Below are positions 27,579 through 39,815 of a stretch of DNA of 64,000 nt, one piece after another (the stretch's first letter is position 1; each line of letters begins with the position of its first letter). The stretch is from NCBI GenBank assembly GCA_013398175.1, contig VZRZ01003109.1:337417-401416 (forward strand). Direction: 5' to 3'. A model generated the notes under the pieces. It made no database searches and was not told where the DNA came from. It saw nothing but the letters and a program-made list of their open reading frames with translations. The translations under genes were made by a program, and so were the position numbers. This DNA comes from Climacteris rufus. Taxonomy: Eukaryota > Chordata > Aves > Passeriformes > Climacteridae.

Positions 27579-28480
27579 GAAGTAAGACCAAGGAATATCC
27601 ACTACCACTGGAAATAATTAGGATGTTGTATTTGATGTCATAAGTGTAGTTCTTGTCTAGTCTAGTTACGAAACAGCCGCTGAAATGCACTGGTAAAACG
27701 TTACAATGCATACTTCCAAAGAACTTCCTGTACAAAAGAGTTAAGTTGGATTTATGTCAGCTTTGTTTGTGTCACCATAACTAACCTTTGTGCCCTTTTA
27801 AGCAGCTTCTCATTATGGTGTTTTCATTCATACAGTGTTCTGGGTGTCTGAGTACAGGCTGGAAAATAAAAAAAGGCCCTAAGGCCTGTGTTTGTTAGGA
27901 CTAAATTCTAAATTTGAGAAGGTGTAATACTGATATTGTTAAGCTGCTCTACAGATACTGTTTGCTTTGAATGTTCTCTTTGGAATGTATTTTGCTGGAC
28001 CTCTCATTTCTAGCTCTGGCTTACTGACCGTTCTGTACTTTGGGCCTCTAACTGGATACCTCTAGTTACAATCCCATGCCCTCCAGTTAGAGAATCAATG
28101 CTGGATTTTCACATCACGGAGCAGGACCAGTGTATAGCATGGTGTGGTAACTTTGTGATGAAGTTTCAGTCAGCTATACACTCCCAATAGTCTCTCTGTT
28201 GAGTTGGGGAAGTTTTGGAATTTAATACTTTGCCATGGCAGGTCACCTCTTACAGGAAACCATGTATTTACTTTGGCTATGTGTCTGTCTGCTCACTCTG
28301 CATAAATTGATCTATCAAGCGTAAGAGAGATGCTATTTATCTTTTGCCAGTTCCTTTGATTTATTTATTTTTTAGTTTAATACAAGTAATTTTTTTGTTA
28401 CTGGGCCTCTTGAAACAGAAAACCAAGAAAACTACTATAAATACTACTTGCTGAAATTATTTTTTTTATTCCCTCTGTAG

Positions 28481-28588
28481 ATGAGAACTCTCCAGCCAAT
28501 TTCTGGGATTCCAAGAATCGGGGAGTGACTGGCACGCAAAAAGGACAAATTGTATGGCGAATTGAACCTGGCCCCTATTTCATGGAAT
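28481..28588 (+). CDS. HECW2: HECW2 coding exon 2 (residues 98-133)
   Basis: Length is 108 nt. It begins with the last two bases of D98 (acceptor ccctctgtag) and ends with the first base of codon 134 (donor GAAT|gtgagt at 28589). It encodes the middle of the HECW N-terminal domain: NFWDSKNRGVTGTQKGQIVW, then RIEPGPYFME. Because it is a multiple of three between two phase-1 introns, its skipping would keep frame but remove a beta-rich core segment. Codon 134 becomes TCT (Ser) after splicing, where the human protein, as I recall it, has Pro. Unspliced sequence stays open for 44 further codons to 28722, unrelated to HECW2. Confidence 0.96.
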
Positions 28589-29494
28589 GTGAGTACCTAT
28601 TTATGCAGGGCATAGTCAAAGGCAAGCATGCCTTTGTGTCAAAGCAAGTCAACAGGATGGCATTTGATATCCATTTCATCAGTCCCTCTGATAAACCAAG
28701 GGAATTAATTGTATTCCTCTAAGAGTCAGCATTTTCCAGTGCGTTTGCTGGGCATTTTAAAATGGAGTGGAGCTTAGATGTACATTTACATTCTAGAGAT
28801 GTTTTTAGACAGCATGTTTCAGTTTAAGGGAGGAAGAAATTGCCTTGTGCAGTGTTGTATAGTATATACACATTGAAAGATGAAGTCCCTTCCCAAAGAA
28901 GTTCCAAAGTTCAGCTGGACAAATATTAATGGTAAGTGCATGTGAAGGAAAAGGTAATAAGCTAATAGTGCTTGCTGTTTTGTTTGTTAGTGTGAAGGTT
29001 GGATTTGTCTCTAGGAAGCGCCAGTGTCCTGTTCAGTTGCATCATAATTTCTCTGCTGAAGATTTGTTGCACTGGGAAATCCAGTGGGCACTTTGGAAAT
29101 ATTGAGGGTCTCCATGTGACTGAAATAAAAAGCTTTCAGCTGAACTCTGTAAGGGCTATTGGTAGGCAAGCTTCAAATCAGGAGAGCTGTGCCACTCCCT
29201 CAGCTGACCAGGATTTATAGGAAGCTGAGCTATTCTGCTGTGGGCTGAGTTTTTTCTTTGTTTTTTTGCTTTTTGATGAAATGATGCTATCTTAGCATAT
29301 GAAGCATATGATCCACTAAAGAAACTGAGGTTCTAATCCTAGGATGTTGTATCAAAGCTTGGTGGAAACTCTGATGTGCCAAGCATCAAAGTGGCAATCA
29401 GTCCCAGAAGAGCTCTGAGTTGCTCTACCACCTGTTTAGCCTCACAGTAATGAATCTTCTTTCATAAATTAAAAACAAAATAAATACTCCCACT

Positions 29495-29531
29495 CTTTAC
29501 TTCACTGCAGCGAAGTAAAGCACTGCAGTGC
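29495..29531. repeat. Adjacent hairpin and palindrome
   Basis: A perfect 9-bp inverted repeat (CTTTACTTC at 29495-29503, GAAGTAAAG at 29512-29520) with an 8-nt loop runs directly into a 12-bp palindrome, GCACTGCAGTGC (29520-29531). The element ACTGCAG occurs in both the loop and the palindrome. No T-run follows and no role is known. Confidence 0.75.
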
Positions 29532-31114
29532 TGCTAACTAGGTCTTGGTAGAAATTTTTATTCCAATTAACCCATAGAACAGCAATACATGTATTTCAAG
29601 AGGTGTTGTATACCCTGTATTAAAAATAATTATTAAAACTTCCTATTTCTAGAACTAACAGAACTCATCATTGAATCTTGCCAAGTTGCCCTATGTGTTA
29701 CACAATGCACTTCTTTAAAAAAAAAAAAAGGCGCTTAAATAGGACAAAATTAAATTCCATTTCAGGAGTTCATTACATTATAATGATTGAACCGAAGATA
29801 ATGATCAAGAAAATAATAAAGCTAATTAACTATCCTGGTGCCAAAGACACTGGTATATTAAAGCAGATTAAAATGTCTGTTAGTAAAGTTCACTGCCTCA
29901 TCTTTCTTGTACATGTACTCCACCAGTATTGTTGCCAATACGGGCAGTTTGGCGTCAAGGATGTTTGTATCTTTTAGCTGGTTATGTATTCTTCCATAGT
30001 GTATTGAGGTGAGGCTGTTGAACAACATTTCCCAGTTCATGTGAGTAACCCAAACTGATGCTTCAAGAAGTAGTAGTTTAGTTTGGACATAAAATCAGCT
30101 ACAGCTGACTTTGTACTTTCCAACTGACTGCATATCACGATCAACTGAAAGAGTGCAGGATATATGTTCTTTGGTCATGGTTAGTTTCACTAACAAGCAG
30201 CTCTGCTGCCATACAATGAACAAGAGACAAGCAATTGTGCAGCAGCTGAGAACCGTAAAAAGGAATGTTTATGAGCATATGTTGCTATAGCACATAGTAT
30301 GGTAGATAAATATGTCACCAGTGATGCTTGTTTTTCTAGTGAGAGGCCAAAACCTGCACTGAAATACTCAACTGAATTTCTGATTCCACTTTTTGAACTA
30401 GAAGGCTCCACAGATCCATGACCATGTTTGCTCAGCAAGGCTTTTTCTTGTAGCTTAGAAGTGGAGAAGCAACACTGATGCGACTACAGGCAGCTGCTCT
30501 TTTTTTTTCCTCTTTTATTCCTCAGTTCACAAAATCACAGCGCAGGCAAATGCAGCAGGTGGCTGTGCACTTCAGGTACCACCACAGTGTCACTGCAGTG
30601 CAGCACCAGGTGGGTGTGGGAAGAGCTGTGCTGTCATGGTTCTCACCACGCTCCACAGACCTGTGCCAGCCACAGAGACAAACTTAGCTCCCCTGTTAAC
30701 CTCTTTCTTCAGTAATTTATCTCTCAGTATAGCACTGCAAGTGATGCCACTGCCATAGCAAAAAGGAGAGACAAATGAGTCTAACATTCCCAGTAAACAT
30801 GTGCCACTTTATTAAATTTAAAGTATTTCTGATGCTGCTGTCCACCATTACTTTTCAAATTTGAGAAAGAGCTTTCCAGTTGTAGTTTTCTTACATTCAG
30901 AAATATCTTTGAGAGGCAAAATATGTGAGATACAGGTCATTGTACTTGGAGTTTGTCATAGTCTCCTGACAGTAATGACATGCAGCAGGCCATTAGCAAT
31001 GTCCCTGAATTTTTGAAGCAGCAGCTCCATAAGAGGCAACAATGTTTGGGGGACCAGCGTGGACAAAATCTGTAAATGGATCAATCTAAACTCAGGTGGA
31101 GACTAACCACAACA

Positions 31115-31590
31115 TGGGAATACTGGTTGCATCCAACCTCCTGCTCTCAACTGGGACCAACATTTGACTGGTCTAGTGTGGTTTTTATTGAAAACTTTCA
31201 AGGACAGAGATTTTGCAGATGCTGTAGGTAACCTTTTCTAGTGCTGCAGTATTGTTCCAGCTAAAAAGATTTCTCTGACGTCCAATATAAATGGCTATAA
31301 CTTATTGGGGGCCTTTGCCCCTTTAAAAATCTTGGATAGAACTGGAAAGAGATAGTAACATTTGTCTTGCCTTAACCACCTCTTCACCAGACTAAACACA
31401 GCCAGCTCCTTTAGCCTCTCTCGTAGGTCACATTTTCTTCATCCCAACCATCTTTGTAGCCCTCTGCTCTCCCCTCCATTTTCTCCATGCTCTTGAACTT
31501 AGGGACTCAAAACTAGACACAGTATTCCTCACCAGTTCCAACTAGAGGGGGACACTACTTAATTGCCACCCACATATACACTGTGATACC
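31115..31590 (-). mobile_element. Old CR1 LINE 3' fragment, minus orientation
   Basis: Read on + the block follows the reverse complement of the CR1 3' region in order. A ccaacctcctgctc start comes first, then a diverged ttccagctaaaaagatttctctgacgtcc segment. The well-kept accagactaaacacagccag...agcctctc stretch follows, then ccatctttgtagccctctgctct, and cacagtattcctcaccag before agggggacactact. It is heavily mutated and the reading frame is destroyed, so it is an old dead copy, truncated at its 5' end as CR1 usually is. CR1 is the main interspersed repeat of birds and other sauropsids and is one basis for calling the genome avian. Confidence 0.85.
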
Positions 31591-34157
31591 TGTATGATGG
31601 CAGGTTCCCTGTACACAAGGAGAGGAAGGGAATGTTTGCTGCAAGCCTGATAAGCATTGAACCTGCTCTGGCAATTAATAGAATTATGCTAAGTAACTAC
31701 AATAAACCTTTAGGATTTGCAGTCAAAACTGGCCTAAAGTTCTCATGTCTTTTTGGGAAGAAAAGGAACATAAGTTACTAATGTTGGATGATGAGTTGTG
31801 ATCAGTCAGTGTGCACAGCATGCACTTACCCCAAAGACTGGATATGGGTTTTCCCTGGCAGAGTCAGAGCTTAGGGACATTATGTATCTTTTCACCAGTA
31901 ACATCCCCGCAGGGCAAAGTGCATAGAATTATAGCATTGCTAACGAGCCATATGCAAACAAATCTCATGCAGAAGGAGTATTTCCATTTTAATTGCATGA
32001 ATGTTAATCGGTGGGAGTCAGCTGGGTTAGGCCTTGGACTCCTTCAGCGAAAAGATTTGTGTCTTTTAAGAAAAACATCTTATACCTTAATTTGGGAAGC
32101 TGTTTTTCTATAAGCATAATTGTAAATTTGTTTATAGTTTCACCAAGGTCTGTCAAATTTATGCTTATGTTTAAAGGTAGGCCTCAGATAAGCATTTTTC
32201 GCATTACTGTGTGTCTGCAGTGTTGTAACTCAATGTTAAGATAATTTAATTTATTCCTCTTAAAATCACTCCCTAGGCATTGAACATCTCCTGTTTTTCC
32301 AAGAAACTAACATGCAGGGGCATAGTTTGCCGTCTGCTCCATTCTGATCAAGCAACCTGCAGAAAGAAGGGAGGGGAGAGTCTCATCTTCATACTAAAAA
32401 CAGATGTTAATTCCACTCAAAGCATCCAAAATTAGCAAAACAAGGATGATCAAAGAAAACTGTTCTTGCTTCAGACAAAAATCAACACAAAAATTCTGTA
32501 GACTCTGACCTGAGAACAGAGAATCAAAGGAATCAACAGTGAAATAAAGATAAATGAACTTAATATATTCCAGAAAAACAAGCAGCCTCTGAGGGGAGTG
32601 GCTGAGGAAGGGGAGGGGGGAAATTTTATGCAGAGAAGAAAGAAAATATTTGCAGAATACTAAGTCCAGCTCACCATCACAAACAGCTGGTGTCCTTAAG
32701 CTGTCACCTCGAGACATAGTGAGTGGTTCTGAACTGCAGAGCCAGCCAGTAGAGAGGCAGGTGTTCCTCTTGCTATTCCCTGGGGAAGGAGCAGAAGTGC
32801 TATGTAGGCATGAAAGGGAACTCAGTCATTTTAAACATCCAAGAAGGTGAATTTGAGGATCAATATGCCTGATATGCTGTTTCCTTACATAGTAAAGGTG
32901 GCTTTCAAATGTCCTGCTCTGAGGCTTGCTAAAATGTGAGGGAAGGAAAACAATGACTCGCTAGATGGCTCCCTCAAGTTTTTTTGCTGTATAAACTACA
33001 GGAGGGTTGCTAAACCCAGCTCTACAATTTTTATCCTTCTTCTGTGAAAGAAGAAGTTCAAGAAGTATTATTCTAAACAGGTGGCAATGGTGGGAAAGTG
33101 CAGTTTAACAGTTGAACACTGTTTAACGCTTTTGCATTTGGTATGGTCATCTGGTATTTAGCATGGCATCAGGCTGTTCAGATACTTAAGTACATCAGGA
33201 CCTTTACTTTTTGCTGTAAGAGAGTTTCAATTGCCTCAGAAATAATTTCAAATGGCAAGTGTTTCTCTGGGTATAGCAGTCTGTCAGCTTGGGATGGAAG
33301 GGGCTCCTTTTGGGGCATTGTGGCAGAAATAGAGGTGGTGGTGATGGTATTCCTTATGGAGAACAGTGCTAGCAGAAAGATTCTGTGAAATGATCCATAG
33401 GAAGGTTGGTGATAGAAAAAACATGTGAAAGGAAGCTTGAGTTTTATTTAGGACTAGTTGATAACAGCTGTTGCTCATTTGTAATCTGCAGCTTCTAAGT
33501 TTTCTGCAGTATGGGGAAGGACAGGTCATGCTGGAGATGGCATGGGAGGGAGATTCAGTACAGTACAGTCGCAGCCATGCAACAGGTATGGTGCTTATGC
33601 ACTTCCGTGTGCAATGTGCCCAGAAGTGAAAAGCTGTATGTATTCTGAAAGGTAAAATAGGGGAATGGTCACTGTTCAGGAATAAGGATGGTCATGTGCT
33701 GTCACTTGGTTCTCTACCATGGTCCTGCTCTGTTTATTAGTATGGGCTTAGACTGAGAGCCTGCTTTGAGACTGTATTGGCTTGTATTTATAAGTTATAG
33801 TTTTGGTTCCATGAGTGTTAATTACAATGTCCACAAGAAGCACCTTAACCTACTTTACCTGTCTTTGCTGTTATTTATATGATTTGATGTCATAGTCATT
33901 ACTGTCAGTGAAATAGAAATATATTGATTTGCATATATTTTCTTTACCGGTGCTGGTGGCTTTATGTCTTGAGCAGTAATCCATAGTGGCAGCTGTTGGG
34001 ATTCATCCAGAGACTTCCAGTCTTGTCACATCAATCATTTCCAGATCTCCCCTGGGATGTTTGTAGTTAAATTACTTCTGGTGCCACACTGTGATACTTG
34101 GATGCAGTGACTGCACAGATGCTGAGTGTTTTGAACTCAAGTCTCATGTTTGTGGCA

Positions 34158-34485
34158 TAAAATCACAGAATAGTTTGTGTTGGAAGAGATCTTTAAAGGT
34201 CCAACCCCCCCCCCCACAATGAGCAGGGACATCTTCAATAGATCAGGTTGCTCAGAGCCCTGTCCAATCTGATCTTGAGAGTTTTCAGGGATTGGGCCCT
34301 GGAAACCACCTCTCTGGGAAACCTGTGCCAGCATTTCCCCACCCTCACTGTATCAAGTTTCATTGTTGGATCTTGTCTGAATCTACCATATTGTAGTTTA
34401 AAACCATTGCCCATTGTCCTATCGCAACAGGCCCTGCTAAAAAGTTTGTTCCCATCTTGTTTAGAAGCTCATATATTAGGAAACA
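34158..34485 (-). mobile_element. Younger CR1 LINE 3' end, minus orientation
   Basis: On + it begins aaaatcacagaatagtttg, the reverse complement of the ATTCTATGATT-type CR1 3' terminus. It continues with tgttggaagagatctttaaa and gtccaacccccc, then gagcagggacatcttcaa, gatcaggttgctcagagccc, tctctgggaaacctgtgcca, aaaccattgcccattgtcct and gccctgctaaaaagtttgtt. Divergence from the family pattern is modest, so this insertion is younger than the copy 2.6 kb upstream. An 11-C run (34205-34215) sits inside it. It is 5'-truncated and carries no ORF. Confidence 0.92.
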
Positions 34486-37400
34486 TGGTAATCTATGTGT
34501 TTGCATTGCACTGGTGTCATGTTACAAGTGAGGTTTTGTGTGGAGTTGTTGGTATTTAGTCCCTATTTTCCACAAAATTATAACCTGTGCAAAAACAGTA
34601 TATTAAGATTGAAATTGCCATACTTTGTAGCTGGCAGAGCAGACTCCCAGCTCTCACTTTATACTTTTAGCTTTTAAGGTCTGCCTGTAATGAGAGGTAT
34701 GGACAGATTTTAGGTTTTGTAATGGTTTTGGCCATAATGGTCCATGATAATGAATGTTCTATGAATGTGAATCATTACTGGAATCCAGTCTTCATATTTT
34801 CACCACTTAAAATTTTGCCACTTAAATTCTGTAAAGGTCGTGGTTTTCTCACATTGTCTTGTTTTGAGCCTGGAACATTTATCCGTGTAGTGCCCTGCAA
34901 CTAGCACCCTTTCAGTGGTCTGTCTGGGGACTCATGGTTATTGTCCCTACTCTATTTATAGGTGTATTCACTGAGTTAGAAATACTTTTATTATTCTTTT
35001 GCTGGTTTTTTATGTTGTCTCTTAACAGCTATTTTTGAGTACCACAAATAATTGAAACAGGATCAAGTCTTGTATTTTTTACATTTGTGGCAGGCTTTGT
35101 TGACTTCCTTAAGCACATAATACCCCCAGTGTTTTGTTTTAAAGGTTAGATTATAATTAAATGCTTTGCCAAGCTGGAGCATAATAGTCAGTGCTCATGG
35201 CTGTAAGTAAGTATTTCTCAGAGCGATGGCAAAGTGAGCAGGGCTGGCAGGGATAGGGAGGCTCTGTTACCTGAACAACCTTTTGTTGAAGCTTCCCTTG
35301 AAGCAGGTTGCTTGGACAAACCACTGGGACATAAGCATTTTCTGTTATTGATCCTAATTTATCTAAAAAGCTTTCTGTAACTGTATTTAAGTCACTTTGT
35401 AGGTGGTTTTCATAGTGTTCCTGTAAAATAAATTCTGTGCTATACCTGCTGAGAGAGATGGCAAGTACCTGAGGGCTGCCAGTCTTGGCCCTTGCATTCT
35501 GCTGCTGTGTTTGCTACTGCCCAGTAGGAAGTAATCCAAAATGCACATGCTTGAAGTGATGCAGAGAAGAGAATGCTAACTGTCCAAACAAAAATATTGA
35601 GTTCACTGAACTATCACACTAAGGAAAAATTCAACTGGCAGGACATGCAGGGCACTTCTAAATTCCTGCAGTTGTCTATCAGGTTCAGATGGGAAAAAAT
35701 AGGATTTAACACAGTTGCTTTTCCACGGACTGCATCTCCTTATATAGCTTTGTAAAGTGTGAATGTGAGTGACTTAATTTGTTCTAGTTTTCTTAAATAA
35801 GTTTTGCAGAACATGCTCTCATATTTTTCCAGTGAGTTAATGTCGTGTCGGCTTTTTCTTCATTGAATGTTGGAGGACATATGTTTCTATCTGCAGAGAG
35901 CCATGGATTCAGCCCAAGTAGCTTCTGGGCACTTAGCTGCAGTGTCCAGGAAGTTTTAGCTGCTGTGCAGGTTCCATACAGTGAACAGGGAGCACTGTTT
36001 GCCTCCACAGACTGTTGTAACCAAACTAGCATTTGACTTGTCTTTTGGAGGTGTCTCTGCCCATCCCTTCTCAGTGGAGGTGATTCCACCTCTAATATAT
36101 GTGTTTCCTTTGACTAGGGTCTGTCTGGAGCAAGCTGTTCTTACAGCAGACACAGCTGCTTTCCTGCATTATCAGTCTCCTGGAAAGAATGCATTCTTCT
36201 AGGATTTTTATTATGTGTTTATGTATTCTTAGTATCTTTTTTTCATTAGGCATTCTTTTGATGGGCAAAGGTAAAGTGTTAAAGGCAGTAAAAAAGCAGT
36301 TAGAGAGGAACTTTGGGGAATTAGTGATGTTTTAAAACCAAGCTATTATTTAGTGTAAGCTGATCTCATTATTGAAGAGGCAAGAGTATGTGGCCCATAG
36401 AGGGAACAGCACCATAATTTTATGCAGGTGTTCTTTTGAAATTCAAATGTCAGTGTTTGAGTCCCAGAAACCTTTACTGATTCCAACATTTTAATGTAAT
36501 GGACCAGAGCTATGAAACTATGGTTATAAAATAGTGATAGTAGCAGCTATTAGCTTTAAAAGAAGGGGATTATGGTTTCACAGAGTTTTTCAGTTAATGT
36601 ATGTATCACTTCTTCTATGGCCATGTGATAACTTCTAAAGAATCACAGCTCCCCCAATTTATTTTATGTCTTATTTTTAAATAAAGAAGGAATATATTGT
36701 GGTCTGTATGATGTCTGGAGGAATGTCAATTACAACAGAGAATGTGTAGTATCAAGAATACAGTATTTTTTCCCATGAATGAAAATTCTTTTGTGTTCTG
36801 AAATGTCTGATTTTCTTTAATGATACAGCAAATGGGCCTGTGGTCAGGTACAGATGTCTCTCCTTTGATGGGTTAACTCCTATTAACATTTCCATTAGGG
36901 ATCACATGCAAAGCAATCTAATTAACCTGTTGAGAAAGAACAAGTAGGAAAGAAAAAGTAAAAGTGCATTTTTCCCCTGAAGGGAACACATGAAAACAAG
37001 GTGGCAGGAGAAATGAAAGAAACTGGGGAAACTCTGTAGGTGACACATGCTAATGTGCATTTAGAGTATGAAACTGTTCAGAGGAAACCTGTGTATTAAT
37101 ATGGTATTGAACTCAGCTCTCAAAATATTGAAGTTCTGTTTGCAGATAATTGAACCTACTGTTTCTGAAGAAGTCTGTGCATTTATGGGGCCTTAGAACA
37201 CATCTCAGCACACCACCTTTAACTATCAGGAACAGCCACAGATACTTATTTTCAATAAATCTAGAGCTCAGAAATCCATCAATCATCAAGAAAAACTCTA
37301 CTAATCAAGGGGTTTTTTTCTGATAACACAGAATAAGACATGTCAAAAAGCTGGATCTTCAGCTGTTTTGAACTGACAGGGTTCTTCTGAGATTTCTTCA

Positions 37401-39720
37401 TCTGCTAACATTAACTGCAGTTTCTACCATTATTAGCCATGAAAAAACCCACTTAGCTGTCTCTTATCCTATGAAGTGTTGGTATTGTTGCCGTGTATAA
37501 GATCCAGTCTTGTAAAAGCATGTTTATTTTGACAACATCTGCATGCATGTGGTGGGTATCCCATTTTTCAATTTTGTGCTGAATTTCAAGCACAGCTAAT
37601 TTTTTGTTAATCCCATTGACACTACGGTAACAGCAGATCTGCCATTCCTCTAAATTTATGTTTGAATGCAGTTTTTTATAAAGCCCATACTAAGTCAATG
37701 CTCCTGACTAAATCAATGCTGCTTCTGTTGGGAAGTGGGAGAAAAAGTCTCCATGTCATGCTTTTAAGTTCTCTGCTTTTTCTAATTATTTCTAGCAATT
37801 AGTCCTGAAGTTTAGTTTTTTGTTTGTTTGTTTGATTAGGTTTTTTTAATGTAGTGTCTACCTGAAAGGGATTGTCAGATCTATTTCTCGAATCAAGCAT
37901 TGTTCTATCACCAGCTATATACAGGTATTGAAAAGTACTGTATGCTCATAGAAGTCATTGAGAGAAAGAAATATGAGGATGCATAAGTCGTAGCATTGCA
38001 TTTCAGCCTTTAGATAAATGTACCTGTCAGTGTAGTGAGAGCACCTGTCCACTATCACATTATGGATTGTCTGTGGATAGAAGCAGCAGCTGATAACCTT
38101 TCCATTGCTAGGTTCTGTTCAGAAGTGATGAATTGAGAGGAGATAGTCAGGGGCAATTGACTCGATAAACAGCAGCTCCTGAAACTCTCTGAAAAATAAA
38201 GCTTAGGTTACAATAAAAGTAAGCAATATAGCTTGAAATTGGAAGTTTTGGTGGGATAGAACATTGTCTTAACCATGTTATCATGTCATAATATGTTCTC
38301 AGTGTGAGTAAGAGATGCTCGGACTTGAATTCTTGTTACTTAGTATGTGCAATTTACAATGAGGGGAGTCCAGCACTTGGTATAAATCCTCCCAAATTTT
38401 GCAAGTGCTGAACCTCTGATTTTATGTGAAATTCTTGTGTGTCCTTCTGGCTGTAAACATTGCTGGTAAGTCGACAGAATTGCTCAGTTCAGGAAGAAAC
38501 AAACCCATAGTCCTGACTGATAACTTTTAGGTCTGATAAATCTTTGTAGGTGTTTCAAAATCCTGTCTGCATTTTGAATTTTGCTGTAAAGCTTGCGATA
38601 AATAGAGCATGTTTTGTCTGTATGTGTGAACTCATCTGTGAGGAGAAGGAAGTGGGATCAGCAGCTCCTCCACCTCCTGATTCCCTGGAGGCACTGTCAG
38701 CCAGACACTTTCCTTTGAAGCGTTGTTCTGAGGTGTCTCCTCTTTGTTCCAGGAGGAAGATAGTAAATAAATGTTGATCTGTAACTGCAGCAAATTTTAA
38801 AATAAATAATTCTTTTTGGCTATGCAGGCTTGCAAGATGGGTTTCTGATCCTTCTGAGTAGGGATAAGTGGGTATTTTACCTTGCAGTGATGAAATACTC
38901 AGCCCTCAAGAAATCATGCCATATGTGTCCCAAAACCTTCCACACTCTGCAGTTTTGTACTTCAGGGCTACAGCCATATTGTTAAACCAAGTGGAGGAAT
39001 TGAATTGCCAAGACTTTCAGACACATCCTCTAGTCTGTCTGAACTGGTTGCTGTAATTCGTGCCTGCCTTTGGCCATTGCTGTCTGCCTGTGGCCATCTC
39101 TGTACCCAGAGGTAAAATCCTCACCAGTCTCACACAGAAGAGTTATCCCAATGGAGAAGGAAAACAGACATTGTTCCAGATAGGGAAAATCCCACAGGAT
39201 CAAGGGCAGCCGTAATTATAGCTGTTCTGCTTGGTTGGAAGAATGCAGAGGAACAACAGGGGAGGTCAGGCTTCAGTTAAACATAATACTCTTTTGTTTG
39301 CAGTAAATGCAGTTTAGCAAACAAAACTTTAATCAGTGGGACCAGAAACATGGTGCAACGTTTACCTTTCCTGTGTTCCAATATATAAAGTGCTTCCAGC
39401 TTCCTTCACATATGTGTCATGTTCTCCAAAGTCCTACAAAATCATGCTAGTGGCAAACGCCTCAGTATGCCTTTTCCAAGGCTGAAGATATTGATATAGT
39501 AGCAGAAATACAAGTTGCAGAATTAGGTAAGTTATCATTTTTGTCTGTTAGGTAGCAGAAGGACCCAGCACACAGAGAGGAGATAACCAGCAGCTCTATT
39601 TTTAATTTCCTGTTGGAGTATTTCTGAAGATCGATCACTGAATGATGGATCCTTTCATTGTCTTTCTTTTGCCTAGGGGCAGTCATGAAGTGTTTAATGT
39701 GGTTCTTGTTTTATTTTCAG

Positions 39721-39815
39721 CTGAAATAAAGATCTGTTTTAAATATTACCATGGTGTGAGTGGAGCCCTCCGAGCTACTACTCCATGTATCACTGTGAAA
39801 AACCCTGCTGTGATG
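39721..39815 (+). CDS. HECW2: HECW2 coding exon 3 (residues 134-165)
   Basis: Length is 95 nt, phase 1 in and phase 0 out. Acceptor tgttttattttcag; donor GTGATG|gtaagt at 39816. It encodes the end of the HECW N-terminal domain: EIKICFKYYHGVSGALRATT followed by PCITVKNPAVM. This is among the most conserved blocks between HECW1 and HECW2. The FKYYHG...GALRATTP pattern resembles the last strands of SKICH-type domains, as does DWIGLY in exon 1 (inference). A second upstream AG at 39675-39676 after a good pyrimidine tract would add 44 nt and shift the frame. Confidence 0.96.

Larger units (their letters stand above)
616..28480 (+). other. Intron 1 (27.9 kb)
   Basis: Long AT-rich intron starting gtaagt and ending ttattccctctgtag. 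Many ORFs of 60-180 codons occur on both strands, but none has recognisable protein similarity, convincing splice signals or coding-like composition. Simple-sequence content: T runs at 1827-1842 and 27563-27578, an A-rich tract at 15708-15747, a 14-bp tandem duplication at 20606-20637 and a TG/CA palindrome at 25469-25484. A CpG-containing GC pocket lies at about 22060-22390, and a milder GC rise occurs near 9340-9600. I saw no convincing CR1 or other transposon in it, and no tRNA or snoRNA. Confidence 0.85.
28589..39720 (+). other. Intron 2 (11.1 kb)
   Basis: Intron from gtgagt to ttattttcag. It contains two CR1 LINE 3' fragments (listed separately), a hairpin pair at 29495-29531, a (TTTG)n stretch near 37819-37834 and a microexon-like splice-site pair at 30526-30558. 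Other reading frames look non-coding. The stretches 28723-30525, 31591-34157 and 34486-39676 otherwise show nothing I can support as a feature. Confidence 0.85.

Noticed and set aside
39677..39720. Upstream alternative acceptor for exon 3 (AG at 39675-39676 after a pyrimidine tract)
   Set aside because: Use would add 44 nt and bring a stop within three codons of the normal exon start. The downstream acceptor gives the conserved protein. Kept only as a possible minor site.
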